The position numbers were made by a program, and so were the translations under genes. A stretch of DNA of 64,000 nucleotides from Streptomyces sp. NBC_00878 (lineage in GTDB: Bacteria; Actinomycetota; Actinomycetes; Streptomycetales; Streptomycetaceae): positions 2,852,001 through 2,916,000 of the forward strand of contig NZ_JAPEOK010000001.1 of the NCBI RefSeq assembly GCF_026341515.1. Reading direction: 5' to 3'. Below the pieces are notes generated by a model. It was not told the origin of the DNA. It was given only the letters and a program-made list of their open reading frames with translations, and made no database searches. Below are positions 32,801-40,721 of this stretch, piece by piece (the stretch's first letter is position 1; each line of letters begins with the position of its first letter).

Positions 32801-33040
32801 CGGACGTGCGGCCTGCGCCGGAGAGGGCGCGGCCGGCCTGGCCGGCGCGGCCTTGCGCGGGGCGGGCTTGCCGCCGCCGTTGCCCTGCTGCAGGGCATCG
32901 GTCAGCTTGCGTACTACGGGCGCCTCGATCGTCGAGGACGCCGAACGGACAAATTCACCGAGTTCTTGGAGCTTGGCCATGACGACCTTGCTCTCCACCC
33001 CGAACTCCTTGGCGAGTTCGTATACCCGGACCTTAGCCAC
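29879..33040 (-). CDS. infB: Translation initiation factor IF-2
   Basis: A GTPase that brings fMet-tRNA to the 30S subunit. At 1,053 residues it is a long actinobacterial form. Residues 1-50 form the IF2N domain ([18 protein letters not shown]); about 60-410 are a Pro/Gly/Arg-rich disordered linker with tandem [14 protein letters not shown] units; a basic stretch ([15 protein letters not shown]) leads to the G domain with G1 GHVDHGKT (near 555-562), G3 DTPGHE and G4 NKID, then domains II-IV. GTG 33040 has AAAGGAG upstream. A hairpin at 33054-33074 sits just before the ribosome-binding site. Confidence 0.98.
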   Translation of the reverse strand: MAKVRVYELAKEFGVESKVVMAKLQELGEFVRSASSTIEAPVVRKLTDALQQGNGGGKPAPRKAAPARPAAPSPAQAARPAAPRPPAPKPAAAEKPVSPVAPASGPRPTPGPKPPAPKPAPASPAPVAPEFTAPPAAPAAPAAGPRPSGARPGAPKPGARPAGPAQGGQGGPGQGRGERGDRGDRQGAPRPGGQGTRPGGRPAGPRPGNNPFTSGGSTGMARPQAPRPGGARPGPGGPGGPAAPGGSRPQGAGQDRGPRPQGGPGGAPRPGGGPGGNRPSPGGMPRPQGGPGGAPRPGGGPGGNRPNPGMMPQRPAAGSPRPGGGGPGGRGPGGGGGGRPGGGGGGGRPGGGGGFAGRPGGPGGGGGGFAGRPGGPGGGGGGFAGRPGGPGGGGGGRPGFGGRPGGPGGRGGTQGAFGRPGGPARRGRKSKRQRRQEYEAMQAPSVGGVMLPRGNGQSVRLSRGASLTDFAEKINANPASLVAVMMNLGEMVTATQSVSDETLKLLADEMNYILEIVSPEEEDRELLESFDIEFGEDEGGEEFLVARPPVVTVMGHVDHGKTRLLDTIRKTNVVAGEAGGITQHIGAYQVTTQVNDEERKITFIDTPGHEAFTAMRARGAKSTDIAILVVAANDGVMPQTIEALNHAKAADVPIVVAVNKIDVEGADPTKVRGQLTEFGLVAEEYGGDTMFVDISAKQGLNIESLLEAVVLTADASLDLRANPEQDAQGIAIESHLDRGRGAVATVLVQRGTLRVGDTMVVGDAYGRVRAMLDDKGENVEEAGPSTPVLVLGLTNVPGAGDNFLVVDEDRTARQIAEKRAARERNANFARRGVRFSLENLDEALKAGLVQELNLIIKGDASGSVEALESSLLQLDVGEEVDIRVLHRGVGAVTESDIDLATGSDAIVIGFNVRAAGRAAQMAEREGVDVRYYSVIYQAIEEIEAALKGMLKPEYEEVELGTAEIREVFRSSKLGNIAGVLVRSGEVKRNTKARLLRDGKVIAENLTISGLRRFKDDVTEIREGFEGGINLGNFNDIKIDDVIATYEMREKPRS

Positions 33041-33053
33041 TTCGCTCCTTTTA

Positions 33054-33074
33054 GGTCCGGGTTGCGTCCGGACC
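33054..33074 (-). promoter_or_regulatory. Hairpin just upstream of the infB ribosome-binding site
   Basis: A 7-bp perfect stem GGTCCGG/CCGGACC with a 7-base loop; on the minus strand it ends a few bases before AAAAGGAGCG. Could modulate translation or ylxR-infB transcription; may be chance in such GC-rich DNA. Confidence 0.35.
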
Positions 33075-33202
33075 GTCGCTACTTCATGGGCGTACTCATC
33101 GCGTGCTCATCGAGTGCTCATCGCAATCTCGACCTACTTCCAACTCGCGGGGTACCAGGGCCGCACGGGGTTCCGTGCGACACGTTTTACGGTGTTGCCT
33201 GC

Positions 33203-33484
33203 TCAGCAACTGTCTGTCTGCTCGACGTACAGGCGCAACGCCTTTGTTTCGAGCGGACCCGGGGCACGCAGCGCCCTCGTGAACGCCCGGCGGCGGACCG
33301 CCAGGTCGAGACAGACCAGGGCGGGGTGTACATACGCACCCCGGCCGGGCAGCGTACCGCGAGGATCGGGGACGCATTCGCCCTCGGTCGCCACGGTGCG
33401 CAGCAGATCGATCTTGGCCGCTCGCTCCCGGCACCCCACGCAGGTGCGCTCAGGGCATGCGCGGGCATGCGTCCGGCCAGACAC
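33203..33484 (-). CDS. ylxR: YlxR family RNA-binding/nucleoid protein (DUF448)
   Basis: A 93-residue protein always found between nusA and infB. It has the signature [17 protein letters not shown] and the [20 protein letters not shown] segment. Members bind RNA or DNA, and regulate RNase P or ribosomal genes in other bacteria. The GTG at 33484 has GGAGG upstream. The 162-base gap to infB contains the hairpin at 33054-33074. Confidence 0.92.
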   Translation of the reverse strand: MSGRTHARACPERTCVGCRERAAKIDLLRTVATEGECVPDPRGTLPGRGAYVHPALVCLDLAVRRRAFTRALRAPGPLETKALRLYVEQTDSC

Positions 33485-33653
33485 TCTTAAGTCTACCTCC
33501 CCGCACCGACCTCACCCCTTTGGGGCAAGAACCGAACGGTTGTTGTCGTAATCCAAGCGTCACACGGCGTGATCTATTCCCGATCATGCCCTTGACGCCC
33601 CGGACCAGGCCATGTTTCGGCTCGATCCCGCTGCGATCCGTCCCCGGTGCCGT

Positions 33654-34649
33654 TCAGTCCTGCGTCTCGGCGGGCTGCTCGGTGTCCGGGCGGATGTCGA
33701 TGCGCCAGCCGGTCAGGCGGGCGGCGAGCCGGGCGTTCTGCCCTTCCTTGCCGATCGCCAGGGACAGCTGGTAGTCGGGGACCGTCACCCGCGCGGAGCG
33801 GGCCGCGAGGTCGACGACCTCGACCTTGGAGACCCGGGCCGGGGACAGCGCGTTCGCCACCATCTCGGCCGGGTCGTCCGACCAGTCGACGATGTCGATC
33901 TTCTCGCCGTTCAGCTCGGCCATCACGTTGCGCACGCGACCGCCCATGGGACCGATACAGGCGCCCTTGGCGTTCAGCCCCGACCGGGTGGACCGGACGG
34001 CGATCTTCGTGCGGTGACCGGCCTCGCGGGCGATCGCGGCGATCTCGACGGACCCGTCGGCGATCTCCGGCACCTCGAGCGCGAAGAGCTTCTTCACCAG
34101 ACCGGGATGCGTACGGGAGAGGGTCACGGAGGGACCGCGGACGCCCTTCGCTACCCGTACGACGTACGACCGCAGCCGCACGCCGTGCTGGTACGACTCA
34201 CCGGGGACCTGCTCCTGCACCGGCAGGATGGCCTCCAGCTTGCCGATGTCGACGAGCACGTTCTTCGGGTCGCGGCCCTGCTGGACGACGCCGGTGACGA
34301 TGTCGCCGTCGCGGCCCGCGTACTCGCCGAGCGTCGCGTCGTCCTCCGCGTCCCGCAGGCGCTGCAGGATGACCTGCTTGGCAGTGGTGGCGGCGATCCG
34401 GCCGAAGTCGGACGGGGTGTCGTCGAACTCGCGCGCCTCCTGCCCCTCCTCCAGGTCCTCGGGGTCCTCCTTCGCCCACACGGTCACATGGCCGGTCTCC
34501 CGGTCGAGCTTGACGCGCGCGTGGCGGCGGCTTCCCTCGGTGCGGTGATAGGCGATGAGGAGGGCCGCCTCGATCGCCTCGACCAGCAGGTCGAAGGAGA
34601 TCTCCTTCTCCCGTACCAAGCCCCGCAGGGCACTCATGTCGATGTCCAC
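33654..34649 (-). CDS. nusA: Transcription termination/antitermination factor NusA
   Basis: Binds RNA polymerase and nascent RNA and modulates pausing and termination. The 331-residue actinobacterial form has the N-terminal RNAP-binding domain, an S1 domain ([17 protein letters not shown] ...) and two KH domains ([15 protein letters not shown], then [17 protein letters not shown]). It lacks the C-terminal acidic repeats of enteric NusA. GTG start at 34649, two bases after the rimP stop, so cotranscribed with rimP. Confidence 0.97.
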   Translation of the reverse strand: MDIDMSALRGLVREKEISFDLLVEAIEAALLIAYHRTEGSRRHARVKLDRETGHVTVWAKEDPEDLEEGQEAREFDDTPSDFGRIAATTAKQVILQRLRDAEDDATLGEYAGRDGDIVTGVVQQGRDPKNVLVDIGKLEAILPVQEQVPGESYQHGVRLRSYVVRVAKGVRGPSVTLSRTHPGLVKKLFALEVPEIADGSVEIAAIAREAGHRTKIAVRSTRSGLNAKGACIGPMGGRVRNVMAELNGEKIDIVDWSDDPAEMVANALSPARVSKVEVVDLAARSARVTVPDYQLSLAIGKEGQNARLAARLTGWRIDIRPDTEQPAETQD

Positions 34650-34651
34650 GG

Positions 34652-35170
34652 CTACGCCTCCTCCTCTTCCTTCATGTCTGTGTCGTTCTCGTTGGCCTTG
34701 CGGTTGAACTCGACCTGGACGCGCGCCTTGGCGATGTCCTCGAAGACGAGCCTGCGGGCGGTGGCCTTGCGTCCCTTGACGCCGGGCACCTCCAGGTCGA
34801 TCCCGTCCTCGTCCACCGTCAGGATCCGGGCGACCAGTTCGTCGCCGCTCGTCAGCTGGAATCTCACCAGGCGGTCCGTGGCGCGTACGTAGTGACGGTG
34901 TTCCTTGAGTTCGCGCTCGGCACCGGGGGTTCCCACTTCGAGGGTGTACTCGCCCTGGCCCATCGCGTCGGTCTCGTCGAGCTTCGCCGAGAGCGCGCGG
35001 CTCACATCGGCGATCGCGTCCAGATCGGCTCCTTCGTCGGAGTCGACGACGACCCGCAGCACACGCTTCCGGCCGACCGAGTCCACTTCGATCTCCTCGA
35101 GATCGAGTCCCTGGGAGCTGACGAGCGGTTCCAGGAGCTCTCGAAGCCTCTCGCTCTGGGTGGTGCTCAT
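34652..35170 (-). CDS. rimP: Ribosome maturation factor RimP
   Basis: A 172-residue factor for 30S assembly and first gene of the rimP-nusA-ylxR-infB-ylxP-rbfA-truB set. It shows the N-terminal [21 protein letters not shown] and the [18 protein letters not shown] region at its core, followed by an acidic/lysine tail. AGGAGT precedes the ATG at 35170. It is divergent from the lipoprotein gene at 35377. Confidence 0.95.
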   Translation of the reverse strand: MSTTQSERLRELLEPLVSSQGLDLEEIEVDSVGRKRVLRVVVDSDEGADLDAIADVSRALSAKLDETDAMGQGEYTLEVGTPGAERELKEHRHYVRATDRLVRFQLTSGDELVARILTVDEDGIDLEVPGVKGRKATARRLVFEDIAKARVQVEFNRKANENDTDMKEEEEA

Positions 35171-35376
35171 CCGGGTGACTCCTCGGCCGCGTGTGCTGTT
35201 GTGGGTAGGTCGCGTGTCAGGTCAAAGGGTATCCGGTCCCAAGGGGTGTTGCCGTCCACCGTGGCGCGCCCGACGACGGGCCCGGCGCCGCTGGTGAGTC
35301 CGGGCGGGGTACGCGGGTACCGTGATCACGGGCCTGCCGCCCTTCCGTTCGTACGAGCCCTCCGAGGACGTCTGCC

Positions 35377-35973
35377 GTGCCGTTCACCCTGCCGTCGCGC
35401 ATCCCCTCGGGGCCGCGCCGAAGGAGCCTGCTCGCCGGGGCCGCCGGCGCCGGCACCGCGCTGCTCGCGGGCTGCTCCTCCTCCGACTCCTCCGCCGAGA
35501 CCACCAAGGGGAGCACGTCCGCCGCCGAGCGGGCACGCGCGCGTGCGGCCCGCGACAGCGAGCGGCTCGCGGAGCGGTACGAGGCCGTGCTCGCCGCACA
35601 TCCCGCGCTGGCGGGGCGTCTGTCACCGCTGCGGGCGGAGGTCGTACGGCACGTGGAGGCGTTCGGGGGCGGGAAGCGGACGTCGGCGACAGCGACCGCG
35701 TCGCCCTCTGCGTCGGCGACAGCGACTGGGACTGGGACTGCATCGGCGTCGGCGTCCTTGGGCGCTTCCGTGGCGCCTTCGTCTGCCCCGTCCACCGGCA
35801 CACCGCTCACGGAGAAGGCCGCTCTCGCCGAGCTCGTCGCGGCCGAGCGGGCGCTGGTGGACCGGCGCGCGAAGGCGATTCTCGACGTGCCGGGAGAGCT
35901 GGCGCGGCTGTTCGCCTCGGTGGCGGCGTCCGGTGCGGTGCACGTGTTTCTGCTGACGGAGGGCGAGAAGTGA
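35377..35973 (+). CDS. Tat-type lipoprotein of unknown function
   Basis: A 198-residue protein with a twin-arginine lipoprotein signal: RRRSLLAGAAG (14-24), then the lipobox LLAGC with Cys33. The mature part has two helical stretches flanking a Thr/Ala/Ser-rich, low-complexity linker (about 107-140). The GTG at 35377 follows GAGGA. Its stop overlaps the GTG of the DUF4439 gene (GTGA, 35970-35973), so both are made together; the C-terminal half (LTEKAALAELVAAERALVDRR) resembles the ferritin-like helices of its partner. Confidence 0.8.
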   Translation: MPFTLPSRIPSGPRRRSLLAGAAGAGTALLAGCSSSDSSAETTKGSTSAAERARARAARDSERLAERYEAVLAAHPALAGRLSPLRAEVVRHVEAFGGGKRTSATATASPSASATATGTGTASASASLGASVAPSSAPSTGTPLTEKAALAELVAAERALVDRRAKAILDVPGELARLFASVAASGAVHVFLLTEGEK

Positions 35974-36467
35974 GCGGTTCCGGAAAGGCGGGCGAGGCCG
36001 GGGAGGCCGAAAAGGTGTCGGCGGAGCTGACGGCCGTGCAGGCCGCGCTCGGGGCCGAGCATGCCGCCGTGTACGGCTACGGGGTCGTGGGCGGGAACAT
36101 CGGCGAGGCCCGGCGGAGCGAGGCGCGGGCGGCGTACGACGCGCACCGGGCCCGGCGGGACGCGCTGACGCGGGCCGTGCGCGATCTGCGCGGGAAGCCC
36201 GGGCCGTCGGCGGCCGCGTACGCGCTGCCGTTCCCGGTGACCGACCCCGAGTCGGCCGTGCGGCTCGCCGCCGAACTGGAGGACCGGGTGGCCGGGGTCT
36301 ACTCCGACCTGGTCAGGGCCACTGAGGGCGAGCGGCGGCGTGCCGCGGCGGACGCTCTGCGGGAAGCGGCGGTCCGGGCGGTGCGCTGGCGGGGCGAGAG
36401 CGTAGCCTTCCCTGGGCTCGCCGAGCGGTCGGCCCCGTCGACCGCGTCGGCGGCACCGACGTCGTAG
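35970..36467 (+). CDS. DUF4439 ferritin-like domain protein
   Basis: A 165-residue all-helical protein. AVQAALGAEHAAVYGYGVVGG is split here as AVQAALGAEHAAVYGY and GVVGGNIGEARR; with LRGKPGPSAAAYALPFPVTD it is the DUF4439 pattern. No signal peptide. The glutamates/histidines of a true di-iron site are only partly visible, so metal binding is uncertain. Translationally coupled to the upstream Tat lipoprotein, which suggests a two-protein unit at the membrane. Function unknown. Confidence 0.8.
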   Translation: MSGSGKAGEAGEAEKVSAELTAVQAALGAEHAAVYGYGVVGGNIGEARRSEARAAYDAHRARRDALTRAVRDLRGKPGPSAAAYALPFPVTDPESAVRLAAELEDRVAGVYSDLVRATEGERRRAAADALREAAVRAVRWRGESVAFPGLAERSAPSTASAAPTS

Positions 36468-36584
36468 CGGGAACGGGAAGTCGTAGCGGGAGCGGGAACT
36501 GGAACGTCGTCGTCACCGACGCAGGGGCGTCGTATCGGGCACAGGTCGGGCACAGGTCGGGCTCAGGAAGGAAGCGACTCACGC

Positions 36585-37478
36585 ATGGCTTTCGAACCGC
36601 CGCGGCGTCTCGTCAAGGCGCTCGGCGAGGCGGCACCAAGCGGTGACGACTGGCTGGAGAAGCTGCCTCAGGCGGCTCAACAGGCCGTCAATCTACGCGA
36701 GTTGACCGTGGAGCGCGTTCAGGTGCCCGGTGGGCGCAGCAGTCTGGTGGTCCTGGTGCGACTGCCGGACGGCACCCCCGCCGTCCTGAAGCTCGCGCCG
36801 CGCCGAGCCCGCCCGGAGAGCGAGCGGGCCGCGCTCGCCCACTGGGACGGCCTGGGTGCGGTACGGCTCCTGGAGCCGGCCGGCGCCGAGGGCGTCCTGT
36901 TGCTTGAGCGGCTGCATCCCGATGTGTCGGTGCGTTCGCTGCCCGAGGCAAAGTCGATGCTGGAGGCGGCGGGGACACTGCGCCGCCTGTGGGTCGAGCC
37001 ACCGGCCGGCCCGGTCTTCGAGACAGTGGCCGAGCGGACCGGACGGCAGGCCGGGGCGATGCGGGCGGGCGCCGACAAGGAGGCGGCACCGCTGGTCGAC
37101 GCGGCCCTGGCGGTACGCGAGGAACTGCTGGCCTCGGCGCCCGAGGCACGCCTGCTGCACGGCACGTTCCGGCAGAGCAAGGTCCTGGCCGGCGAGCGGG
37201 GACCCTGGCTGGCCGTGGGGCCCGATCCCGTCGTCGGCGAGTGCGCCTTCGACCTGGCCCGGCTGGTCCGCGACCGCGTAGAGGACCTGATCGCCTCCAC
37301 CTCCGGTGCCGCCGCCACCCGCCGTCGGGTGAAGCGCCTCGCGGAGTCCCTGGACCTGGACCAGGAGCGGCTGCGCGGCTGGACCCTGTTCCGGGCCGTG
37401 GAGTCGGGCGTACGGGCTCGGCGGGTGAGCCGGCCGCGGGACGCCGAGCTGTTGCTGGAGTTCGCGAGCTGGCTGTAG
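36585..37478 (+). CDS. Aminoglycoside/hydroxyurea phosphotransferase-fold protein, apparently catalytically dead
   Basis: A 297-residue protein of the APH(6)/hydroxyurea-kinase type. It keeps the N-lobe lysine region (PAVLKLAPRR, Lys69) and the C-lobe layout. The catalytic loop, normally HGDLHxGN, reads HGTFRQSK (192-199), replacing both the base Asp and the Mg-binding Asn. The second Mg site, normally IDPKG, reads VGPDP (211-215), losing that Asp too. The frame is intact and not degraded, so it looks like a maintained pseudokinase, perhaps a binding or regulatory protein. ATG 36585 follows GGAAGGAAG. Confidence 0.8.
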   Translation: MAFEPPRRLVKALGEAAPSGDDWLEKLPQAAQQAVNLRELTVERVQVPGGRSSLVVLVRLPDGTPAVLKLAPRRARPESERAALAHWDGLGAVRLLEPAGAEGVLLLERLHPDVSVRSLPEAKSMLEAAGTLRRLWVEPPAGPVFETVAERTGRQAGAMRAGADKEAAPLVDAALAVREELLASAPEARLLHGTFRQSKVLAGERGPWLAVGPDPVVGECAFDLARLVRDRVEDLIASTSGAAATRRRVKRLAESLDLDQERLRGWTLFRAVESGVRARRVSRPRDAELLLEFASWL

Positions 37479-37490
37479 GGGCGACGGTAC

Positions 37491-37700
37491 TCAGGCCGCC
37501 GCGAGTCTGAGGGCCAGGACCGGGCAGTCCGCCGCCGCTCTGCGGGCCCGTTTCAGGGTTCGGGCGGGGAGCGGGGCCGCGTCGACGAGGGGGTAGCCCC
37601 ATTCGTCGAGGGTGATGTGGTCGGGGAGGAGTTCGGCGCAGAGGCCGTGGGCCTGGCAGGACGTCCAGTCGATGTCGAGGTGCTGGGGCGGCTGGTCCAT
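37491..37700 (-). CDS. Ferredoxin, three-cysteine [3Fe-4S] type
   Basis: A 69-residue ferredoxin. Cysteines are Cys15 and Cys21 (CQAHGLC) and Cys59 followed by Pro (DCPVLAL), the pattern of actinobacterial [3Fe-4S] ferredoxins that usually serve cytochromes P450. AGGAG precedes the ATG at 37700, 5 bases after the NuoF-like gene, so it is the last gene of the redox operon. It is a likely electron donor or acceptor for the NuoF-like subunit; no P450 is adjacent. Confidence 0.92.
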   Translation of the reverse strand: MDQPPQHLDIDWTSCQAHGLCAELLPDHITLDEWGYPLVDAAPLPARTLKRARRAAADCPVLALRLAAA

Positions 37701-37705
37701 GTCTG

Positions 37706-38950
37706 TCAGCTCCTGTGGTCGGGGACGGGCAGCAAGGGGGTGCGGTCGGTCGCGGTGCACAAGCCCCGGGCGTGGACGTCGAGTTCGGCGGCGAAGGTGG
37801 TCAGGGCGCTGCGGACCAGTCGGACCGTGCCGTCGGGGTGGTGGCAGGCGCCACGGCCCTCGACGAGTCCGGCCCAGCGGGCGACGTCGTCGCGGGCGGT
37901 GCCCTGGGGACCGGGGACGGCCAGGGTGCGGAAGGCCGCGGCGATACGCGGCAGGCCGTTGAGGCAGGGACCGCACTGACCGGCCGATTCCAGGGCCAAG
38001 TAGCGCAGGACGCGGGCGGTTTCGGCGAGGCCACAGCGGTCGGTGGGGAGAGCGGCGAGGACGCCCGCGCCCAAGTTCGCGGCGGACAGGCGGAGTTGAG
38101 CCGCTTCGGCGACCGGGAGCCAGGTGCCGTGGTAGCCGCCCAGCAGAATCGCGGCGGTGCCCTCCAGCGGGAGCAGGCGGTGCAGGGGCATGCCGAAGGG
38201 GGCCTCCACGACCCGGACCTCGCGGCCGGGCACGTGCACCGTGCACAGGGTGCTGCCCGGTTCCGACGGTGTGCCGGCCGAGCGGAACCAGTCGGCTCCG
38301 TAGCGGGCGATCAGTGCGAGGTGCGCGAGCGTCTCGACGTTCTGGACGAGGGTGGGCGCCCGGCGGACGCCCTGTTCACGTACCGGAGGGTCCTGGTGGC
38401 GGGGCAGGGCGGCGTGGCCGGAGAGGTGCTGGGCGAGGGCGGAGGACTGGCCGGACAGGAAGCGTTTGGGTACGCGGACGACGCGTACGGGGATGGGGTC
38501 GTCGCGCTCGGCCACGGCCGTTTCGAGGCGTGTGGCCACGGCCGTTTCGAGGTGTGTGGCCCCGTCCTCCGCGGCGAGGTACGCCGCCCCCGCTCCGGTC
38601 GCGTGCGCCGCCAACCGCAGCCCGTCCAGGACCAGATGGGGCGAGTGGCTCAGCAGGGTCTTGTCCTTGGCGCTCGCCGGTTCGCCCTCGGCGCCGTTCG
38701 CTACGACGACGGGGGCGCGGCCGGTGCGGCGGGCCGCGTCGACGACCGAGACGAACTTGCGGTACGTGGGGAAGGCGGCGCCGCCCCGGCCAGTGAGGCC
38801 GGACTCCGCGAGGGTGCGCAGGAGGGCCGCCGGGTCGCCGTGGGCGAGGGGGCCGTAGCGGGTCTCGTGCGTGGCGCGGTCGGCGGGGGCGCCGCCGGGG
38901 GCGAGGAGGCGTGGGGCCATGAGGATGTCCGTGAACGTGCTGCTGGTCAT
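37706..38950 (-). CDS. NuoF-like flavo-iron-sulfur (SLBB) protein
   Basis: A 414-residue relative of the 51-kDa NADH-binding subunit of complex I. GLTGRGGAAFPTYRKF (51-66) is the NADH/FMN motif, NGAEGEPASAKDK (85-97) the next conserved segment. An SLBB region follows, and a Fe-S region with CGPC (326-329) and Cys369; one of the usual four cluster cysteines (CxxCxxC) seems missing. Cytosolic. The ATG overlaps the stop of the cytochrome-b-like gene (ATGA, 38947-38950). It would link cytosolic NAD(P)H or ferredoxin with the membrane protein. Confidence 0.88.
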   Translation of the reverse strand: MTSSTFTDILMAPRLLAPGGAPADRATHETRYGPLAHGDPAALLRTLAESGLTGRGGAAFPTYRKFVSVVDAARRTGRAPVVVANGAEGEPASAKDKTLLSHSPHLVLDGLRLAAHATGAGAAYLAAEDGATHLETAVATRLETAVAERDDPIPVRVVRVPKRFLSGQSSALAQHLSGHAALPRHQDPPVREQGVRRAPTLVQNVETLAHLALIARYGADWFRSAGTPSEPGSTLCTVHVPGREVRVVEAPFGMPLHRLLPLEGTAAILLGGYHGTWLPVAEAAQLRLSAANLGAGVLAALPTDRCGLAETARVLRYLALESAGQCGPCLNGLPRIAAAFRTLAVPGPQGTARDDVARWAGLVEGRGACHHPDGTVRLVRSALTTFAAELDVHARGLCTATDRTPLLPVPDHRS

Positions 38951-39528
38951 GGTCGCGCCCCTTCGGCGGTGAGGAGGGTGGCGGGGGTGCGGTGGGCGGC
39001 TCGTACGGCCTGGGTGACGCGGATCGTGAAGGCGGCGAGGACCGCTGCGACGCAGGTGACGGTCAGCCAGAGCATCCAGTCGGTGCCGGTGTCCGTGCCG
39101 ATGCCGATGCCGTGGACCAGGGCCACCGGCCAGGACGCGTAGGCCAGCCAGTGGACGGCTCGCCAGGTGCGGTGGCCGAGTCTCGTGCGGAAGAGGCTGG
39201 TGAGCAGGACGGCGAGCATCAGGTCCAGGGCGACCGTGCCGAGGCCCAGCCAGAGGGGCTGGTAGTCGGAGGCGAACGGGACGAGGACGTCGAGGGCGGT
39301 GATGTCGACGTAGCCGTCGACGACCGCGGTGGCGATGTGGATGGCCAGGAAGGCGGTCGCGGAGAGGGAGAGGGTGCGGTGGAGGGAGACCGTGCCGAAG
39401 CGGGGGAGGCCGGGGAGGCGGGTTCTCAGGCGTACGGCGATGCCCAGGAGGACCACGACGGTGAAGAGGACCAGGCAGACGGCGCCGGTGGCGCGGTTGG
39501 CGTACCAGAGGATGGAGGCGTCGGTCAT
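38947..39528 (-). CDS. Ferric-reductase-like transmembrane cytochrome b
   Basis: A 193-residue protein with five to six transmembrane segments. Two histidine pairs (His50/His64 and His126/His139, spaced 14 and 13) are placed like the bis-heme ligands of the ferric reductase/NADPH oxidase family; no FAD or NAD domain is attached. It should carry electrons across the membrane by two b hemes. Its start overlaps the apbE stop (ATGA, 39525-39528) and its stop overlaps the NuoF-like start. In relatives this type of protein reduces extracytoplasmic, ApbE-flavinylated carriers. Confidence 0.9.
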   Translation of the reverse strand: MTDASILWYANRATGAVCLVLFTVVVLLGIAVRLRTRLPGLPRFGTVSLHRTLSLSATAFLAIHIATAVVDGYVDITALDVLVPFASDYQPLWLGLGTVALDLMLAVLLTSLFRTRLGHRTWRAVHWLAYASWPVALVHGIGIGTDTGTDWMLWLTVTCVAAVLAAFTIRVTQAVRAAHRTPATLLTAEGARP

Positions 39529-40721
39529 GGGGCGGGCTCCGTGGCCGGCTCCGTGGCCGGCTCCGTGGCCGGCTCCGTGGCCGGCTCGGTGATCGGCTCG
39601 GTGATCGGCTCGGTGATCGGCTCGGTGATCGGCTCGGTGGTGGGTGCCGCGGGGGTTTCTCCGCCCCCGCCGCCCCTTCCCGTCCCGACCCTGGGGGCTG
39701 CGCCCCCAGACCCCCCTTCGGCCTGAACGGCCTCGTCCTCAAGCGCCGGACGGGCTGAATACGTCGGCCAGCCCGCCGTCGTCACCACCGTGCCGTCCCT
39801 TGCCACCAGTCGGGCCGGGAGGCCCAGGGCGGACAGCCAGCGTTCCGCGCCCGCGCCCTTGATCAGGGCCGCCGTGCTGGCCGCGTTGGCGTCGGCGCAG
39901 GTGGCCGCGGAGACGGAGACCGTGCGCCAGGGACTCTCGGTCGGGAGGCCCGTGTTCGGGTCGAGGATGTGGTGGAGGGTGTGCGGGCCCGAGCGCCAGG
40001 TGCGGGCCGTCGTGCCCGACGTGGCGAGCCCGCCGCCGCGCAGGCCGACCGTCGTGTACGGGCCCTGCGGGGGCGTCTCGTCGACCGGGCCAGTGACGTC
40101 CTGGACGCGGATCCGCCAGCCGCCGGCCGGGGGTTCGCCCGCGACGGCCGTGTCGCCGCCGAGGCTGACCAGGACTCCGCAGCCCGCCGCCCGCGCGAGC
40201 GTCGCCGCGGCCCTGTCCGCCGCCCATGCCTTGGCGGTGGCGCCCAGGTCGAGGCGGACCCCGGCCGGGACGGTGACCGTGCCGGTCGCGCGGTCCAGGC
40301 GTATCAGGCGCCAGCCCGGGACGGGGCGCACGGTCAGCTTCACCGGGCGCCCGTCCTCCTGGACGAGCCGGAAATCGCGGTCGTAGCCGATGGCGTTCAT
40401 CGCCGAGCCGACTGTCGGGTCGACGGCTCCGTCCGTCGCGGCGGCGGCACGCAGCGCGACCGCCAGCGCCTCCGCGAGCAACGGGCTGACCTTGACCGGT
40501 CGCCCTTCGGCGCTGTCGAGCGCGACCAGCTCGGAGTCCTCGCGGAACCTGCTGCACGCCGCGTCGACCTCGGCCAGCTGCCGGACGAGCAGCAGGCTGC
40601 ACGAGTCCAGCAGGGCCGGGTCCGTCGTGACGAGCCGGACGTTCGTACCGAGGGCACGCCAGTTCGCGGCGGCCGTGGGGCGGACGGTGGTGTCGACGAC
40701 CGTGTCGGTGGTGGTCGTCAT
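39525..40721 (-). CDS. apbE: ApbE-type FAD:protein FMN transferase with a repeat-derived C-terminal tail
   Basis: Transfers FMN from FAD to Thr/Ser of acceptor proteins. Core residues 18-326 show GAVDPTVGSAM, LDLGATAKAWAADRA (157-171), GGLATSGTTARTW and HHILDPNTGLPT (250-261), with CADANAAS near 275-282 for Mg binding. No signal peptide is evident. The ATG overlaps the stop of the Ser-rich gene upstream (ATGA, 40718-40721). Residues 327-398 are not family sequence: they translate a dispersed intergenic repeat and then nine 12-bp repeats encoding (T-E-P-I/A)n, ending exactly at the next start codon. Confidence 0.93.
   Translation of the reverse strand: MTTTTDTVVDTTVRPTAAANWRALGTNVRLVTTDPALLDSCSLLLVRQLAEVDAACSRFREDSELVALDSAEGRPVKVSPLLAEALAVALRAAAATDGAVDPTVGSAMNAIGYDRDFRLVQEDGRPVKLTVRPVPGWRLIRLDRATGTVTVPAGVRLDLGATAKAWAADRAAATLARAAGCGVLVSLGGDTAVAGEPPAGGWRIRVQDVTGPVDETPPQGPYTTVGLRGGGLATSGTTARTWRSGPHTLHHILDPNTGLPTESPWRTVSVSAATCADANAASTAALIKGAGAERWLSALGLPARLVARDGTVVTTAGWPTYSARPALEDEAVQAEGGSGGAAPRVGTGRGGGGGETPAAPTTEPITEPITEPITEPITEPATEPATEPATEPATEPAP
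39535..39642 (-). repeat. 12-bp tandem repeats at the apbE 3' end
   Basis: Nine head-to-tail 12-mers: four GGCTCCGTGGCC, four GGCTCGGTGATC and one GGCTCGGTGGTG on the plus strand. In frame they encode TEPA and TEPI. Confidence 0.95.
39650..39765. repeat. Dispersed repeat A, copy 2, inside the apbE reading frame
   Basis: CCCCCGCCGCCCCTTCCCG, then GGGGGCTGCGCCCCCAGACC, then CCTCAAGCGCCGGACGGGC. The first two parts match 29612-29680; the last matches 44778-44802. Read on the minus strand, it encodes the Gly/Ala-rich linker of the ApbE tail. Confidence 0.85.

Noticed and set aside
29549..33490. A 1,313-codon plus-strand open frame opposite infB
   Set aside because: Its Thr-Gly-Ala and Arg-Asp-Val composition is the complement of IF-2 codons; IF-2 is unmistakable on the other strand.
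37706..38950. A formate dehydrogenase or complex I gene cluster around the NuoF-like gene
   Set aside because: No NuoE, NuoG or molybdopterin subunit is present; partners are ApbE, a cytochrome b and a ferredoxin.
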